DNA of 64,000 nucleotides from Pseudomonas sp. SID14000 (GTDB lineage Bacteria; Pseudomonadota; Gammaproteobacteria; Pseudomonadales; Pseudomonadaceae): assembly GCF_002165135.1 (NCBI RefSeq), contig NZ_NFZQ01000007.1:1-64000 (forward strand). Reading direction: 5' to 3'. Below the pieces are notes generated by a model. The model searched no databases. It was not told the origin of the DNA and saw only the letters and a program-made list of their open reading frames with translations. The position numbers and the translations under genes were made by a program. Positions 1-8,637 of this stretch are shown here, piece after piece (position 1 is the stretch's first letter; each line of letters begins with the position of its first letter).

Positions 1-2143
1 GCACGATGGCGCGGAGCTGGTCGAGGGTAACGGAACCGTTGCTGGCGACGCTGACGGTGAATACCAGGAGGTTGGTAGTGGCCGTGCGGCCTTCCACCAC
101 GGTGCCGTTGAGCGACAGGTTGACTGCTTCGCCAGTGGCCGTGTCGACCAGGCCGGAGGCACCCGCCACCACGCCCAGGGCGTAGGTGAGCGTACCGGCG
201 CCATCGGCGCCGAAGGCCGAGGTGAAGTTGGCGGCGAAGCTTTGGGTGGCGTTGGTCGTCAGGTCCGTTTCATCGACGGTGAGGACCGGTTCCGTGCCGG
301 TGGTGCTGATACTGGGGCCATCATCTTCGAAGGTCATCCTGGAACCGATTTCGGCGGTTGCGGTAGAGACCTGGCGAAGCATGAAGCCACCGATATCGAA
401 GTCGGCATGTTCATTGCCTTTGGCGTCGACGGCGGCCCCATTCTCGACGAGTACGCGGTTGTGATCCAGCGTGGTGGTGTACTCGATCTTCTGGCCGGCT
501 TTGATGCCGGTGAGGGTGGCGACGCCGGAAGCGAAGCTGATGACGATGCTCGGGTCATTCACCGACCCGTCCGAGTTCTCGATCACTTGCCCGGTGGCAA
601 TATTGATGACGCGAACATTGGTGATCGCCACCGACGCATCGTTGGTGTAGCCATTGACGAAATTCACTCCAGGTTCAGCGGCGGTGCTGAAGGCGCTGAT
701 CCTGACCACGGCGCTCTTGCCGCTTTGCAACTGCACCACATCGAACGTGGCCGACTTTGCATTGAAGACGGCGGTGAAGTCGACGTTAGCTTCTATATCT
801 GCTTCGTTCTGGTCCAGGTTGGGAATGGTCACATTCTGCCGGGCGCCGGTGACGAAGGTAAAACGGATACCTTCCTGTTCCACGATCATCTGGTTGTTGG
901 TGCCGAAGGTGGTCGGGCCGCCCGCCTGGCTGGTATTTATCGTATCGCCCGTAGTGATATTGGCGCCGCTCGACTGGTCGGCCGGGTCCTTCCCTGTGGC
1001 GATGATCGTCGGGTCGGTGATGCGCAGGATGCCGCCATCATTGACCACGGTCGGGTTCGCTGTCGTGAACATCAGGAACAGGTTCTGGCCGGAGGGCGCG
1101 TTGGCCAGGCTGAATACCAGGTCCTGACTGGTTCCGATGAACACCTTGTTCAGCAGATTGAGCGCGTCGTCGGCGTTGCTTGTGTCCGGATGCTTCAGTG
1201 GTTGGTATTCCACCGTCCAGATCTTGCCGCCACTGACGGGCGATCCGGTTTCTTCGATATAGCCTGCGAAGATGATCGCACCTGTTGGCCCGCCAGCCCG
1301 GCCCAGCACGATGTTGTTGTTGGTATCGGTGTAGAGCAGGATGTCGACGCCATCGAGGGTATCCAGCCCGCTGTCCAGGCCATTGAGGGGCGCGCCAAGG
1401 CTGTCGGTGAAGCTGATGTCGGTGATGTTGCCTCCCGGTGCCGGGGTGATGGTGAATGCATCGCTCCCGGTGTTGCCCACGGCCCCGGTATAGCCGCTCA
1501 AGGCGGCACCTGCCGGGGTACCGGCACCCAGTGCGGTCAAACGGGTCGAGAAGGCGGAGGGCAGGGTCGCCACCAGGATGTCGTTGTCGTCGGCATCCGA
1601 GGCCGGGCTTGGTGTGGCTGTGCCGTTCTGCAACCCGGCCGTTTCGTCCAGCGTCACGCTCACACCGGTCGCAGTGATGAGCGGCGCGCTGTCTGTGAAC
1701 GATGCCGTGGCCATCACGTCGTCAGCGCTGCCGTACACTTGGTCGGCACCTGCGGCGGTCGCGCTGAGCAGGAAGGTGGCTCCCGCCGAGTCGTCAGGGT
1801 TGACGTACCACGAGGTGGTGATGCTGCCGTTGACTTGGCCGTCGAGATCACCAGCGCCGCCGTCGGTCACGTACCAGGGTGTGTGCCCCTCGCCGGAGTC
1901 GGTGGCGAGCACATCGTCGGGGGTGCCCCACAGGTTATCCGCGCCGGCGTCCGTGGCATGGTCCACCTCGAATGCGACCGTGCTGCCAGCCGAGAAGCCG
2001 TTGGCCGTGATGGTGGCAGTGCTGCCAGGGCTATAGTCGCTCAGGTCGGTGCTCACGGTTGGTGAGGAGATGGGGGGCAGGTCGTCGCTGGTGGGGCTGC
2101 TGTGTTTGTCCGTTGGCGAAGCGTTCTTTTTGCGAATAGTCAT
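1..2143 (-). CDS. Large secreted adhesin-like protein, N-terminal part (partial)
   Basis: The reading frame is open from an ATG at 2143 to the window edge (714 codons) and continues outside. A GGGAGAG ribosome site lies just upstream. The first residues (MTIRKKNASPTDKHSS) are charged and are not a Sec signal, as expected for a type I secreted protein. Residues of about 35-135 form a bacterial surface domain rich in Asp and Gly (SDYSPGSTATITANGF, PWYVTDGGAGDLDG, TTSWYVNPDD). From about residue 603 the pattern FEDDGPSIS, LTVDETDL, AFGADGAGTLTYAL is that of DUF5801 domains, which usually repeat many times in large RTX-type adhesins. The protein has no cysteine that I noticed and is Asp/Asn/Thr rich. 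Likely role: cell-surface attachment or biofilm. The secretion signal and any ABC exporter would be outside the window. Confidence 0.8.
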   Translation of the reverse strand, partial: MTIRKKNASPTDKHSSPTSDDLPPISSPTVSTDLSDYSPGSTATITANGFSAGSTVAFEVDHATDAGADNLWGTPDDVLATDSGEGHTPWYVTDGGAGDLDGQVNGSITTSWYVNPDDSAGATFLLSATAAGADQVYGSADDVMATASFTDSAPLITATGVSVTLDETAGLQNGTATPSPASDADDNDILVATLPSAFSTRLTALGAGTPAGAALSGYTGAVGNTGSDAFTITPAPGGNITDISFTDSLGAPLNGLDSGLDTLDGVDILLYTDTNNNIVLGRAGGPTGAIIFAGYIEETGSPVSGGKIWTVEYQPLKHPDTSNADDALNLLNKVFIGTSQDLVFSLANAPSGQNLFLMFTTANPTVVNDGGILRITDPTIIATGKDPADQSSGANITTGDTINTSQAGGPTTFGTNNQMIVEQEGIRFTFVTGARQNVTIPNLDQNEADIEANVDFTAVFNAKSATFDVVQLQSGKSAVVRISAFSTAAEPGVNFVNGYTNDASVAITNVRVINIATGQVIENSDGSVNDPSIVISFASGVATLTGIKAGQKIEYTTTLDHNRVLVENGAAVDAKGNEHADFDIGGFMLRQVSTATAEIGSRMTFEDDGPSISTTGTEPVLTVDETDLTTNATQSFAANFTSAFGADGAGTLTYALGVVAGASGLVDTATGEAVNLSLNGTVVEGRTATTNLLVFTVSVASNGSVTLDQLRAIV

Positions 2144-2206
2144 GGCTCTCTCCCAAGCTCTGCCAGTGTCGAGGCCGGACTGCAGACCTCTGTTACAGGC
2201 TTTCAC

Positions 2207-2265
2207 TATGGCGAAGCGCCATGGACTGCGCATCGGCTGATACTCCTAGGCGGGCTGGGAGTATC
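2207..2265. promoter_or_regulatory. Two dyads in the adhesin / efflux divergent region
   Basis: Two perfect inverted repeats lie in the 282-base divergent gap. ATGGCG-AAG-CGCCAT is near 2208-2222. GATACTCC pairs with GGAGTATC at 2239-2246 and 2258-2265, with 11 bases between them. They may be operators for one or both divergent genes, or leader hairpins of the adhesin mRNA. No regulator gene sits next to them. Confidence 0.3.
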
Positions 2266-2425
2266 GGACTACCTGGCGTTGGTGCCGGGAGGTCGAATGC
2301 ACGGTTGCATGCCATTCAACACATGCCTGCCGTATTCGGCTGCAACCACTTCCCGGCATCCGCTACCTGACTTAATATACTCTTCAGTACAAATATTGAA
2401 TGTGCCCTCCGCGAAAGGATTCATC

Positions 2426-3526
2426 ATGTTGCGCCATGCCTTGTCCATCGCTCTGCCCGCCGCTGCCGTGCTGTTCCTGGCGGCGTGCGGCCAGGAAGCC
2501 GCCCCACCTGCCGCGCCACGCCCGGCGCTGGTGGTGCAGCCGCAGCCGGCCGAAGCCGCTGCCGACAGTTACCCCGGTGAAGTGCGTGCGCGCTTCGAGC
2601 CGGAGCTGGCCTTCCGCATTGGCGGCAAGGTCAGCAAACGCCTGGTCGAAGAGGGGCAGCGGGTCAAGGCTGAGCAGCCGCTGGCCGAGCTGGACCCGCA
2701 GGACGTGCGCCTGCAACTGGAAGCCAACCGCGCCCAGCTGGCAGCCGCCGAGGCCAACCTGTCGCTGGTGCGTGCCGAGCGCGATCGCTATCAGAAGCTG
2801 CTGGAGCGGCAAATGGTCAGCCACTCCCAGTACGACAACGCCGAAAACCTCTACCGTGCAGGCCTTGCCCGCTTGAAGCAGGCCAAGGCCGAGTTCGACG
2901 TGGCTGGCAACCAGGCCGAGTATGCCGTGCTGCGTGCGCCGCAGGCCGGGGTGATCGCCAAGCGTCAAGTTGAAGTGGGCCAGGTGGTCGCTGCCGGGCA
3001 GACCGTGTTCACGCTCGCTGCTGATGGCGAGCGGGAAGTGGCCATCGGCCTGCCGGAGCAGCAATTCGCACGTTTCGCCGTCGGGCAACCGGTAAGCGTG
3101 GAACTGTGGTCGCACCCGCAAGAGCGCTTCCAGGGGCGCATCCGCGAGCTGTCACCGGCCGCCGACCCGCGTTCGCGCACCTTCGCTGCCCGCATCGCCT
3201 TTACCTCGGCCGCCACGCCGGCAGAGCTCGGCCAGAGCGCCCGGGTGTTCATTGCCCACGAAGGGCTGATCCCGCTGGCGGTGCCCTTGTCGGCTGTCAC
3301 TGCGGAAAACGGCCAGGCCTATGTCTGGCGGGTGAACAAGGACAGCCGCCTGGAGCGGGCAGTAGTGCGCCTGGGGGCCTATGGCGCCGACAGCGTACCG
3401 GTGCTCGAGGGCCTTGCCCCCGGCGACTGGGTGGTCGCCGCTGGCGGCCATGTACTGCGCGAGGGCCAGAAAGTACGCCCCGTGGACCGTACCAACCGCG
3501 TAGTGAACCTGACGGCCAAGGAGTAA
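2426..3526 (+). CDS. RND efflux periplasmic adaptor (HlyD/MFP lipoprotein)
   Basis: Membrane-fusion subunit of a tripartite RND pump, anchored in the inner membrane and bridging pump and outer-membrane channel. The start chosen has GAAAGGA upstream and gives a lipoprotein signal with lipobox LAAC (Cys21); the longer upstream frame lacks these. Then follow a barrel-sandwich half (ELAFRIGGKVSKRLVEEGQRVKA), an alpha-helical hairpin rich in Ala/Glu/Arg (about residues 95-165), the second sandwich half (LRAPQAGVIAKRQVEVGQVV) and beta-barrel/membrane-proximal domains. Length 366 aa is normal. Only six bases separate it from the pump gene, so the two form an operon. No outer-membrane factor gene follows; the pump probably borrows one encoded elsewhere. 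Confidence 0.9.
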   Translation: MLRHALSIALPAAAVLFLAACGQEAAPPAAPRPALVVQPQPAEAAADSYPGEVRARFEPELAFRIGGKVSKRLVEEGQRVKAEQPLAELDPQDVRLQLEANRAQLAAAEANLSLVRAERDRYQKLLERQMVSHSQYDNAENLYRAGLARLKQAKAEFDVAGNQAEYAVLRAPQAGVIAKRQVEVGQVVAAGQTVFTLAADGEREVAIGLPEQQFARFAVGQPVSVELWSHPQERFQGRIRELSPAADPRSRTFAARIAFTSAATPAELGQSARVFIAHEGLIPLAVPLSAVTAENGQAYVWRVNKDSRLERAVVRLGAYGADSVPVLEGLAPGDWVVAAGGHVLREGQKVRPVDRTNRVVNLTAKE

Positions 3527-3532
3527 GTTCCG

Positions 3533-6500
3533 ATGGGTTTCAACCTTTCTGCCTGGGCGCTGCGCAATCGCCAGATTGTCCTGTTCCTGATGATCCTGCT
3601 GGCGGCCATTGGCGCCATGTCCTACACCAAGCTCGGCCAGAGCGAGGACCCACCGTTCACCTTCAAGGCCATGGTCATCCGTACCCTGTGGCCTGGTGCC
3701 ACCGCCGAGGAAGTGTCGCGCCAGGTCACCGAACGCATCGAGAAGAAGCTGATGGAAACCGGCGAGTACGAGCGGATCGTCTCGTTCTCCCGCCCGGGGG
3801 AATCGCAGGTCACCTTCATGGCCCGCGACTCGCTGCATTCCAAGGACATCCCCGAGCTGTGGTACCAGATCCGCAAGAAGGTCGCGGACATCCGCCATAC
3901 CTTGCCGCCGGAAATCCAGGGCCCGTTCTTCAATGACGAGTTCGGTACCACCTTCGGCAATATCTATGCACTGACCGGTGAGGGCTTCGACTACGCGGTG
4001 CTCAAGGACTATGCCGACCGTATCCAGATCCAGCTGCAGCGGGTCAAGGACGTGGGCAAGGTCGAGCTGATCGGCCTGCAGGACGAGAAAATCTGGATCG
4101 AGCTGTCCAACCTCAAGCTGGCCACTCTCGGCGTGCCGCTGGAGGCCGTGCAGCAGGCCCTGCAGGAACAGAATGCCGTCAGCACCGCCGGCTTCTTCGA
4201 AACGCCCAGCGAGCGCCTGCAGTTGCGGGTGAGCGGGCGCTTCGACAGCGTCGAGCAGATTCGCCAGTTCCCCATTCGCATTGGTGACCGTACCTTCCGT
4301 ATCGGTGATGTAGCCGAGGTGCACCGCGGTTTCAACGACCCACCCGCGCCGCGCATGCGTTTCATGGGTGAGGATGCCATCGGCCTGGCGGTGTCGATGA
4401 AGGACGGCGGCGACATCCTGGTACTGGGCAAGGCATTGGAAAGCGAATTCGAACGCCTGGCACGCAGCCTGCCTGCCGGCATGGAGTTGCGCAAGGTCTC
4501 GGACCAGCCGGCGGCGGTCAAGGCCGGCGTGGGCGAGTTCGTTCAGGTGCTGGTCGAGGCGCTGGTCATCGTGCTGCTGGTGAGTTTCTTCTCGTTGGGC
4601 CTGCGCACGGGGTTGGTGGTGGCGCTGGCCATCCCGCTGGTGCTGGCCATGACCTTCGCCGCCATGCACTACTTCGGCATCGGCCTGCACAAGATTTCCC
4701 TTGGCGCGCTGGTGCTGGCCCTGGGCTTGCTGGTGGATGATGCGATCATTGCCGTGGAGATGATGGCGATAAAGATGGAGCAGGGTTACGACCGCCTCAA
4801 GGCGGCCAGCTACGCCTGGAGCAGCACCGCGTTCCCGATGCTCACCGGCACCCTGATCACGGCGGCGGGCTTCCTGCCCATTGCCACGGCGGCCTCCAGT
4901 ACGGGCGAATACACCCGTTCGATTTTCCAGGTGGTGACCATCGCCTTGCTGACCTCCTGGGTCGCCGCCGTGGTATTCGTGCCTTACCTGGGCGAGCGCC
5001 TGCTGCCAGACCTGGCCAAGCTGCATGCCGCGCGGCATGGCAAGGACGGTCACGCGCCAGACCCTTATGCCACACCGTTCTACCAGCGTGTGCGGCGTGT
5101 GGTGGAGTGGTGCGTGCGGCGGCGCAAGACGGTGATCCTGCTGACCATTGCTGCTTTTGTCGGCAGCATCTTGCTGTTCCGCTTCGTGCCCCAGCAGTTC
5201 TTCCCGGCCTCTGGGCGCCCGGAGCTGATGGTCGACCTGAAGCTGGCCGAAGGCGCCTCGCTGGCCAATACCGCCGAGCGGGTCAAGCAGTTGGAGGCGC
5301 TGCTCAAGCAGCAGGACGGCATCGACAACTACGTGGCCTACGTGGGCACCGGTTCGCCGCGTTTCTACCTGCCGCTGGACCAACAACTGCCGGCAGCCAG
5401 CTTCGCCCAGTTCGTGGTGCTGGCCAAGTCAATGGAGGATCGCGAGCGCCTGCGTAGCTGGCTGATCAGCACCGTGGACCAGCAGTTCCCCGACCTGCGT
5501 GCCCGGGTCACTCGCCTGGAGAACGGCCCGCCGGTGGGTTACCCGGTGCAGTTCCGGGTAACTGGCGAGCACATCGAGAAGGCCCGTGCTTTGGCCCGTG
5601 AAGTGGCCGACAAGGTGCGCCAGAACCCGCATGTGGTGAACGTGCACCTGGATTGGGAGGAGCCGAGCAAGGCGGTATTCCTCGAGATCGACCAGGACCG
5701 AGCCCGCGCCCTGGGCGTGAGCACCGCGCACCTGTCGAGCTTCCTGCAAAGCTCGCTGACCGGCACCACGGTCAGCCAGTACCGCGAGGACAACGAGTTG
5801 ATCGAGATCCTGCTGCGCGGCACCCGGCAGGAACGCAGCGAGCTGGGCAACCTCGGCAGCCTGGCACTGCCGACCGACAACGGCCAGAGCGTGGCGCTGT
5901 CGCAAGTGGCGACCCTGGAGTATGGCTTCGAGGAAGGTATTATCTGGCACCGTAACCGCTTGCCGACGGTGACCGTGCGCGCCGATATCTATGACAAGGA
6001 GCAACCGGCGACGCTGGTGAAACAGATCGAGCCGACCCTGCGGGAGATACGCGCCAGGCTGCCGGATGGCTACCTGCTGGAAGTGGGCGGTACGGTTGAG
6101 GACTCCGAGCGTGGGCAGAAGTCGGTGAATGCCGGCATGCCACTGTTTGTGGTGGTGGTGCTGAGTTTGCTGATGATCCAGCTGCGCAGCTTCTCGCGCA
6201 CGGTGATGGTGTTCCTCACCGCGCCGCTGGGGTTGATTGGCGTGACCCTGTTCCTGCTGGTGTTCCGCCAGCCTTTTGGCTTTGTCGCCATGCTCGGCAC
6301 CATTGCCCTGGCGGGGATGATCATGCGCAACTCGGTAATTCTGGTGGACCAGATCGAGCAGGACATCGCGGCGGGGATGGAGCGCTGGCAGGCGATTATC
6401 GAAGCCACGGTGCGGCGCTTCCGTCCGATCGTGCTGACCGCACTGGCGGCGGTGCTGGCGATGATTCCGTTGTCGCGCAGTGTGTTCTACGGGCCGATGG

Positions 6501-6598
6501 CGGTGGCGATCATGGGTGGTTTGATCGTGGCCACGGTGCTGACCCTGCTGTTCTTGCCGGCGTTGTATGCGGCTTGGTTCAGGGTGAAGAAGGGCTGA
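3533..6598 (+). CDS. RND efflux pump, inner-membrane permease
   Basis: Proton-driven AcrB-type exporter of 1021 aa with the usual twelve membrane segments and two large periplasmic loops. TM1 lies at residues of about 12-30. The TM4 motif GLLVDDAIIAVEMM supplies the paired aspartates of the proton relay. In TM10 the sequence is GMIMRNSVILVDQIEQ, so Arg stands where AcrB has Lys940; I recall this from a subgroup of RND pumps. Substrate cannot be told from sequence; drugs, solvents or fatty acids are possible. It is co-transcribed with the adaptor. A REP pair follows the stop codon and separates it from the oppositely oriented DUF4197 gene. Confidence 0.93.
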   Translation: MGFNLSAWALRNRQIVLFLMILLAAIGAMSYTKLGQSEDPPFTFKAMVIRTLWPGATAEEVSRQVTERIEKKLMETGEYERIVSFSRPGESQVTFMARDSLHSKDIPELWYQIRKKVADIRHTLPPEIQGPFFNDEFGTTFGNIYALTGEGFDYAVLKDYADRIQIQLQRVKDVGKVELIGLQDEKIWIELSNLKLATLGVPLEAVQQALQEQNAVSTAGFFETPSERLQLRVSGRFDSVEQIRQFPIRIGDRTFRIGDVAEVHRGFNDPPAPRMRFMGEDAIGLAVSMKDGGDILVLGKALESEFERLARSLPAGMELRKVSDQPAAVKAGVGEFVQVLVEALVIVLLVSFFSLGLRTGLVVALAIPLVLAMTFAAMHYFGIGLHKISLGALVLALGLLVDDAIIAVEMMAIKMEQGYDRLKAASYAWSSTAFPMLTGTLITAAGFLPIATAASSTGEYTRSIFQVVTIALLTSWVAAVVFVPYLGERLLPDLAKLHAARHGKDGHAPDPYATPFYQRVRRVVEWCVRRRKTVILLTIAAFVGSILLFRFVPQQFFPASGRPELMVDLKLAEGASLANTAERVKQLEALLKQQDGIDNYVAYVGTGSPRFYLPLDQQLPAASFAQFVVLAKSMEDRERLRSWLISTVDQQFPDLRARVTRLENGPPVGYPVQFRVTGEHIEKARALAREVADKVRQNPHVVNVHLDWEEPSKAVFLEIDQDRARALGVSTAHLSSFLQSSLTGTTVSQYREDNELIEILLRGTRQERSELGNLGSLALPTDNGQSVALSQVATLEYGFEEGIIWHRNRLPTVTVRADIYDKEQPATLVKQIEPTLREIRARLPDGYLLEVGGTVEDSERGQKSVNAGMPLFVVVVLSLLMIQLRSFSRTVMVFLTAPLGLIGVTLFLLVFRQPFGFVAMLGTIALAGMIMRNSVILVDQIEQDIAAGMERWQAIIEATVRRFRPIVLTALAAVLAMIPLSRSVFYGPMAVAIMGGLIVATVLTLLFLPALYAAWFRVKKG

Positions 6599-6607
6599 AG
6601 ACCGCAG

Positions 6608-6718
6608 GGGAGGGCTTTGCCCTCCTATCGCGACACAAGGCCGCTCCCACAAAGGTCCTGCATTCGCCGATCAATGTAGGAGCGGCCTTGTGTCGCGATG
6701 GGCTGCAAAGCAGCCCCC
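6608..6718. repeat. REP inverted pair (CGACACAAGGCCGCTC class) at a convergent junction
   Basis: Left unit 6608-6653 and right unit 6674-6718 are inverted copies. Each has an outer G/C hairpin (GGGCTTTGCCC on the left, GGGCTGCAAAGCAGCCC on the right), a TCGCGACACAAGG core and a GCCGCTCC arm. It is the only structured sequence between the RND pump and the DUF4197 gene, so it may also end transcription from both sides. Confidence 0.85.
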
Positions 6719-6727
6719 AGGGGGCCC

Positions 6728-7417
6728 TCAGAGGGCGCCGAAGACCTTCTTGGCCAGGCTGGTAGCCGCTTCAGCCGGGTTTTGGCGAATGCTCTGTTCC
6801 TGTTTGGCAATCATCTCGAACAGGCCATCCAGTGCCTTTTCGGTCACGTAGTTCTCGATGCTGGCGCTCTTGGCATCGACCACACCCAACGCCACGGCCT
6901 GCCCGGCAAAGTTGTTGTACTGCTGAGCCAGGCCAACCTTGTCGGTAGCCTGCTTGACGATCGGCAGGAACCTGGCGCGGATCTGTTCGCGGCTGCTCTT
7001 GTTCAGGTACTGGGTGGCCGAGTCGTCACCGCCGCTGAGGATGCCCTTGGCATCGGTCACGCTCATGTTCTTCACGGCATCCACGAGAATGGCCTGGGCC
7101 TGCGGTACGGCAGCCTCGGCGGCCTTGTTCATGCTGGTTTCCAGGGCTTCGACCTGTTCACCCTTGCCGAACATCTTCATCGCCTTGGCGGCCTTGCCCA
7201 GGTTGCCTGGCAGTTCGATGCGCACTTCAGGGTTGTTGCTGAAGCCGCCCGGGGTGCTCAGTTGCTTGACGGCCACTTGTGCGCCCTGGGTCAGGGCATC
7301 CTTCAGGCCACCGGTGGCGTCTTTCTGGGTCAGGTCGCCCAGCGACAGGGCCAGGGTACTGGCCGACAGCAGCAGGCCGGCACACAGAGTGGTGAAGCGC
7401 AGGGAGGTGCGGATCAT
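6728..7417 (-). CDS. DUF4197 domain-containing exported protein
   Basis: A 229-aa protein with an N-terminal Sec signal (MIRTSLRFTTLCAGLLLSASTLALS) followed by a helical, Ala/Lys-rich body (LGDLTQKDATGGLKDALTQGA, VRIELPGNLGKAAKAM, QYNNFAGQAVALG). This matches the DUF4197 family of periplasmic proteins, whose function is not known. The ATG has AAGGAA at good spacing. It lies 33 bases after the YbaY-type lipoprotein gene on the same strand and is probably in its transcription unit. Confidence 0.85.
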   Translation of the reverse strand: MIRTSLRFTTLCAGLLLSASTLALSLGDLTQKDATGGLKDALTQGAQVAVKQLSTPGGFSNNPEVRIELPGNLGKAAKAMKMFGKGEQVEALETSMNKAAEAAVPQAQAILVDAVKNMSVTDAKGILSGGDDSATQYLNKSSREQIRARFLPIVKQATDKVGLAQQYNNFAGQAVALGVVDAKSASIENYVTEKALDGLFEMIAKQEQSIRQNPAEAATSLAKKVFGAL

Positions 7418-7450
7418 GAAGCTTTCCTTGTAATCAGATGAATACGGGGA

Positions 7451-7849
7451 TCAGCGGACCGGGTCGACCTTGATCCGCACGGGCTGTGGGTCACTGCCGT
7501 CGAGCATGACGCCGTGGTGTTCGGTGTTGATGAACAGCAGCTTGCCGTCCAGCTCGATGCGCGCGCTTACCGCATAGCGGTGGCCGGGCTTGACCTGGGC
7601 CGGATCGTAGGTGAGGTGGAATGGCAGCGGTACATTGCCTTTGACCGGGCCGGCCTGGCGGGCCAGGGTCACGGCAGGGGCATCCATCAGCGAAACATCC
7701 TGCAGTTCCACGCTCAAGGTAGCGGCAGGAGGCAGGGCAATACGCTGCAGGTAGAAGACTTCACCGTCCAGGCTGGCCTGGGTGGATGGGGTTTGGCTGG
7801 AGCAGGCTGCGAGCAAGGATGCGCAACACAGCATAAAGAGCTTTTTCAT
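7451..7849 (-). CDS. YbaY-family lipoprotein
   Basis: A 132-aa lipoprotein with lipobox LLAAC (Cys16). The mature part shows the YbaY/pilotin-like beta fold: LPPAATLSVELQDVSLMDAP, LPFHLTYDP, HRYAVSARIELDGKLLFINT. The family is named after E. coli YbaY and is related in fold to type III secretion pilotins and META-like domains; its cell role is not established. A GGAG site lies eight bases upstream of the ATG. It is a clear paralogue of the protein encoded at 8638-9006, sharing the L-DVSL-DAPA and RIE-DG-L-F-NT patterns. Confidence 0.82.
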   Translation of the reverse strand: MKKLFMLCCASLLAACSSQTPSTQASLDGEVFYLQRIALPPAATLSVELQDVSLMDAPAVTLARQAGPVKGNVPLPFHLTYDPAQVKPGHRYAVSARIELDGKLLFINTEHHGVMLDGSDPQPVRIKVDPVR

Positions 7850-7919
7850 GGGGTCTCCGGTGTCCTTGGAGCTGACTTGTGGCCAACCCCAGGGACTTTA
7901 GCGGATTTTGCTCGATGAA

Positions 7920-8633
7920 TCAGCGGCGTGGCTTGCGCAGGACGATCGCAGACAGATCGGGTGGATTGGAAAGGTCCAGGTCCCTGACGACATTGCCAGC
8001 GAATATCTTCCTGCGCTCTTTGTCATACAGGCCTAGATGCAGCTTGGCTGGTAGGCCATCCGGGACGGTAGCCGTGTCTACGAACAATGAGAACGGTGCG
8101 CCATTACCTTTCAGGTATAGGGAGTGTTCGGCGAGATTGCTGGCGTAACGATTGCTTCGACCGTCGTCCTGAACGACCAGCAACGTGGCATCCAGATAGG
8201 CCGTTTCCTGGCACAGCTCGGGTGGAACGCTCACATACCCGCTCAACTCCATGACAACCGGCTGGATGGGATGTTTTTCCCCCGTCGAGGCGGCGATGCC
8301 CACGGGCTCCAGGCTCAGTTGCAAGGGTATGCCCCTTGCTGCGTCGGCGGTTGTCAGGCTCTGTGTCATGCGCGCCAGAACGGCATCTTTGCCGGTGCCC
8401 GCCGTACACCGTGCGTCGAGAGTGATATCCACCATTCCAGTCATGCTCGCCCGGTCCAGATGCAGGCGAAATGGCATCGGCGATCCACTGGCCTGGGCAC
8501 TGCAGGTGGCCAACAGCTGTTCGGTGCCCCCGGCCAGGCCTGTCACACTAACGGTGAGGCGTGGCGACCCTTCGGGCAGGTCAGGAATGTACGGGGCAGT
8601 GATGTTACCGGCGATTTCCAGGGTAGCTAGCAT
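7920..8633 (-). CDS. Leaderless protein with two YbaY-like domains
   Basis: I chose the ATG preceded by AGGGGGT, giving 237 aa (MLATLEIAGNIT...); the longer frame starts inside the previous gene. It has no signal peptide, lipobox or membrane segment. The N-terminal half (LPEGSPRLTVSVTGL, SPMPFRLHLDRA, VDITLDARC) and the C-terminal half (VVMELSGYVSVPPE, GAPFSLFVDTATVPD, KLHLGLYDKE) both follow the YbaY layout of a strand pair, a P-pF-l motif and a final strand, so I read it as a tandem repeat. The assignment is by eye and the function is unknown. It begins four bases after the stop of the upstream YbaY-like gene, so the two are co-translated. Confidence 0.65.
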   Translation of the reverse strand: MLATLEIAGNITAPYIPDLPEGSPRLTVSVTGLAGGTEQLLATCSAQASGSPMPFRLHLDRASMTGMVDITLDARCTAGTGKDAVLARMTQSLTTADAARGIPLQLSLEPVGIAASTGEKHPIQPVVMELSGYVSVPPELCQETAYLDATLLVVQDDGRSNRYASNLAEHSLYLKGNGAPFSLFVDTATVPDGLPAKLHLGLYDKERRKIFAGNVVRDLDLSNPPDLSAIVLRKPRR

Positions 8634-8637
8634 GCAG

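Noticed and set aside
242..2065. 607-codon open frame on the plus strand
   Set aside because: It shares codon boundaries with the adhesin on the minus strand, whose translation shows real domains. The plus translation is low-complexity without known motifs.
3152..5386. 744-codon minus-strand frame over the RND pump
   Set aside because: Shadow of the pump and adaptor genes; Gln/His-rich with no domain.
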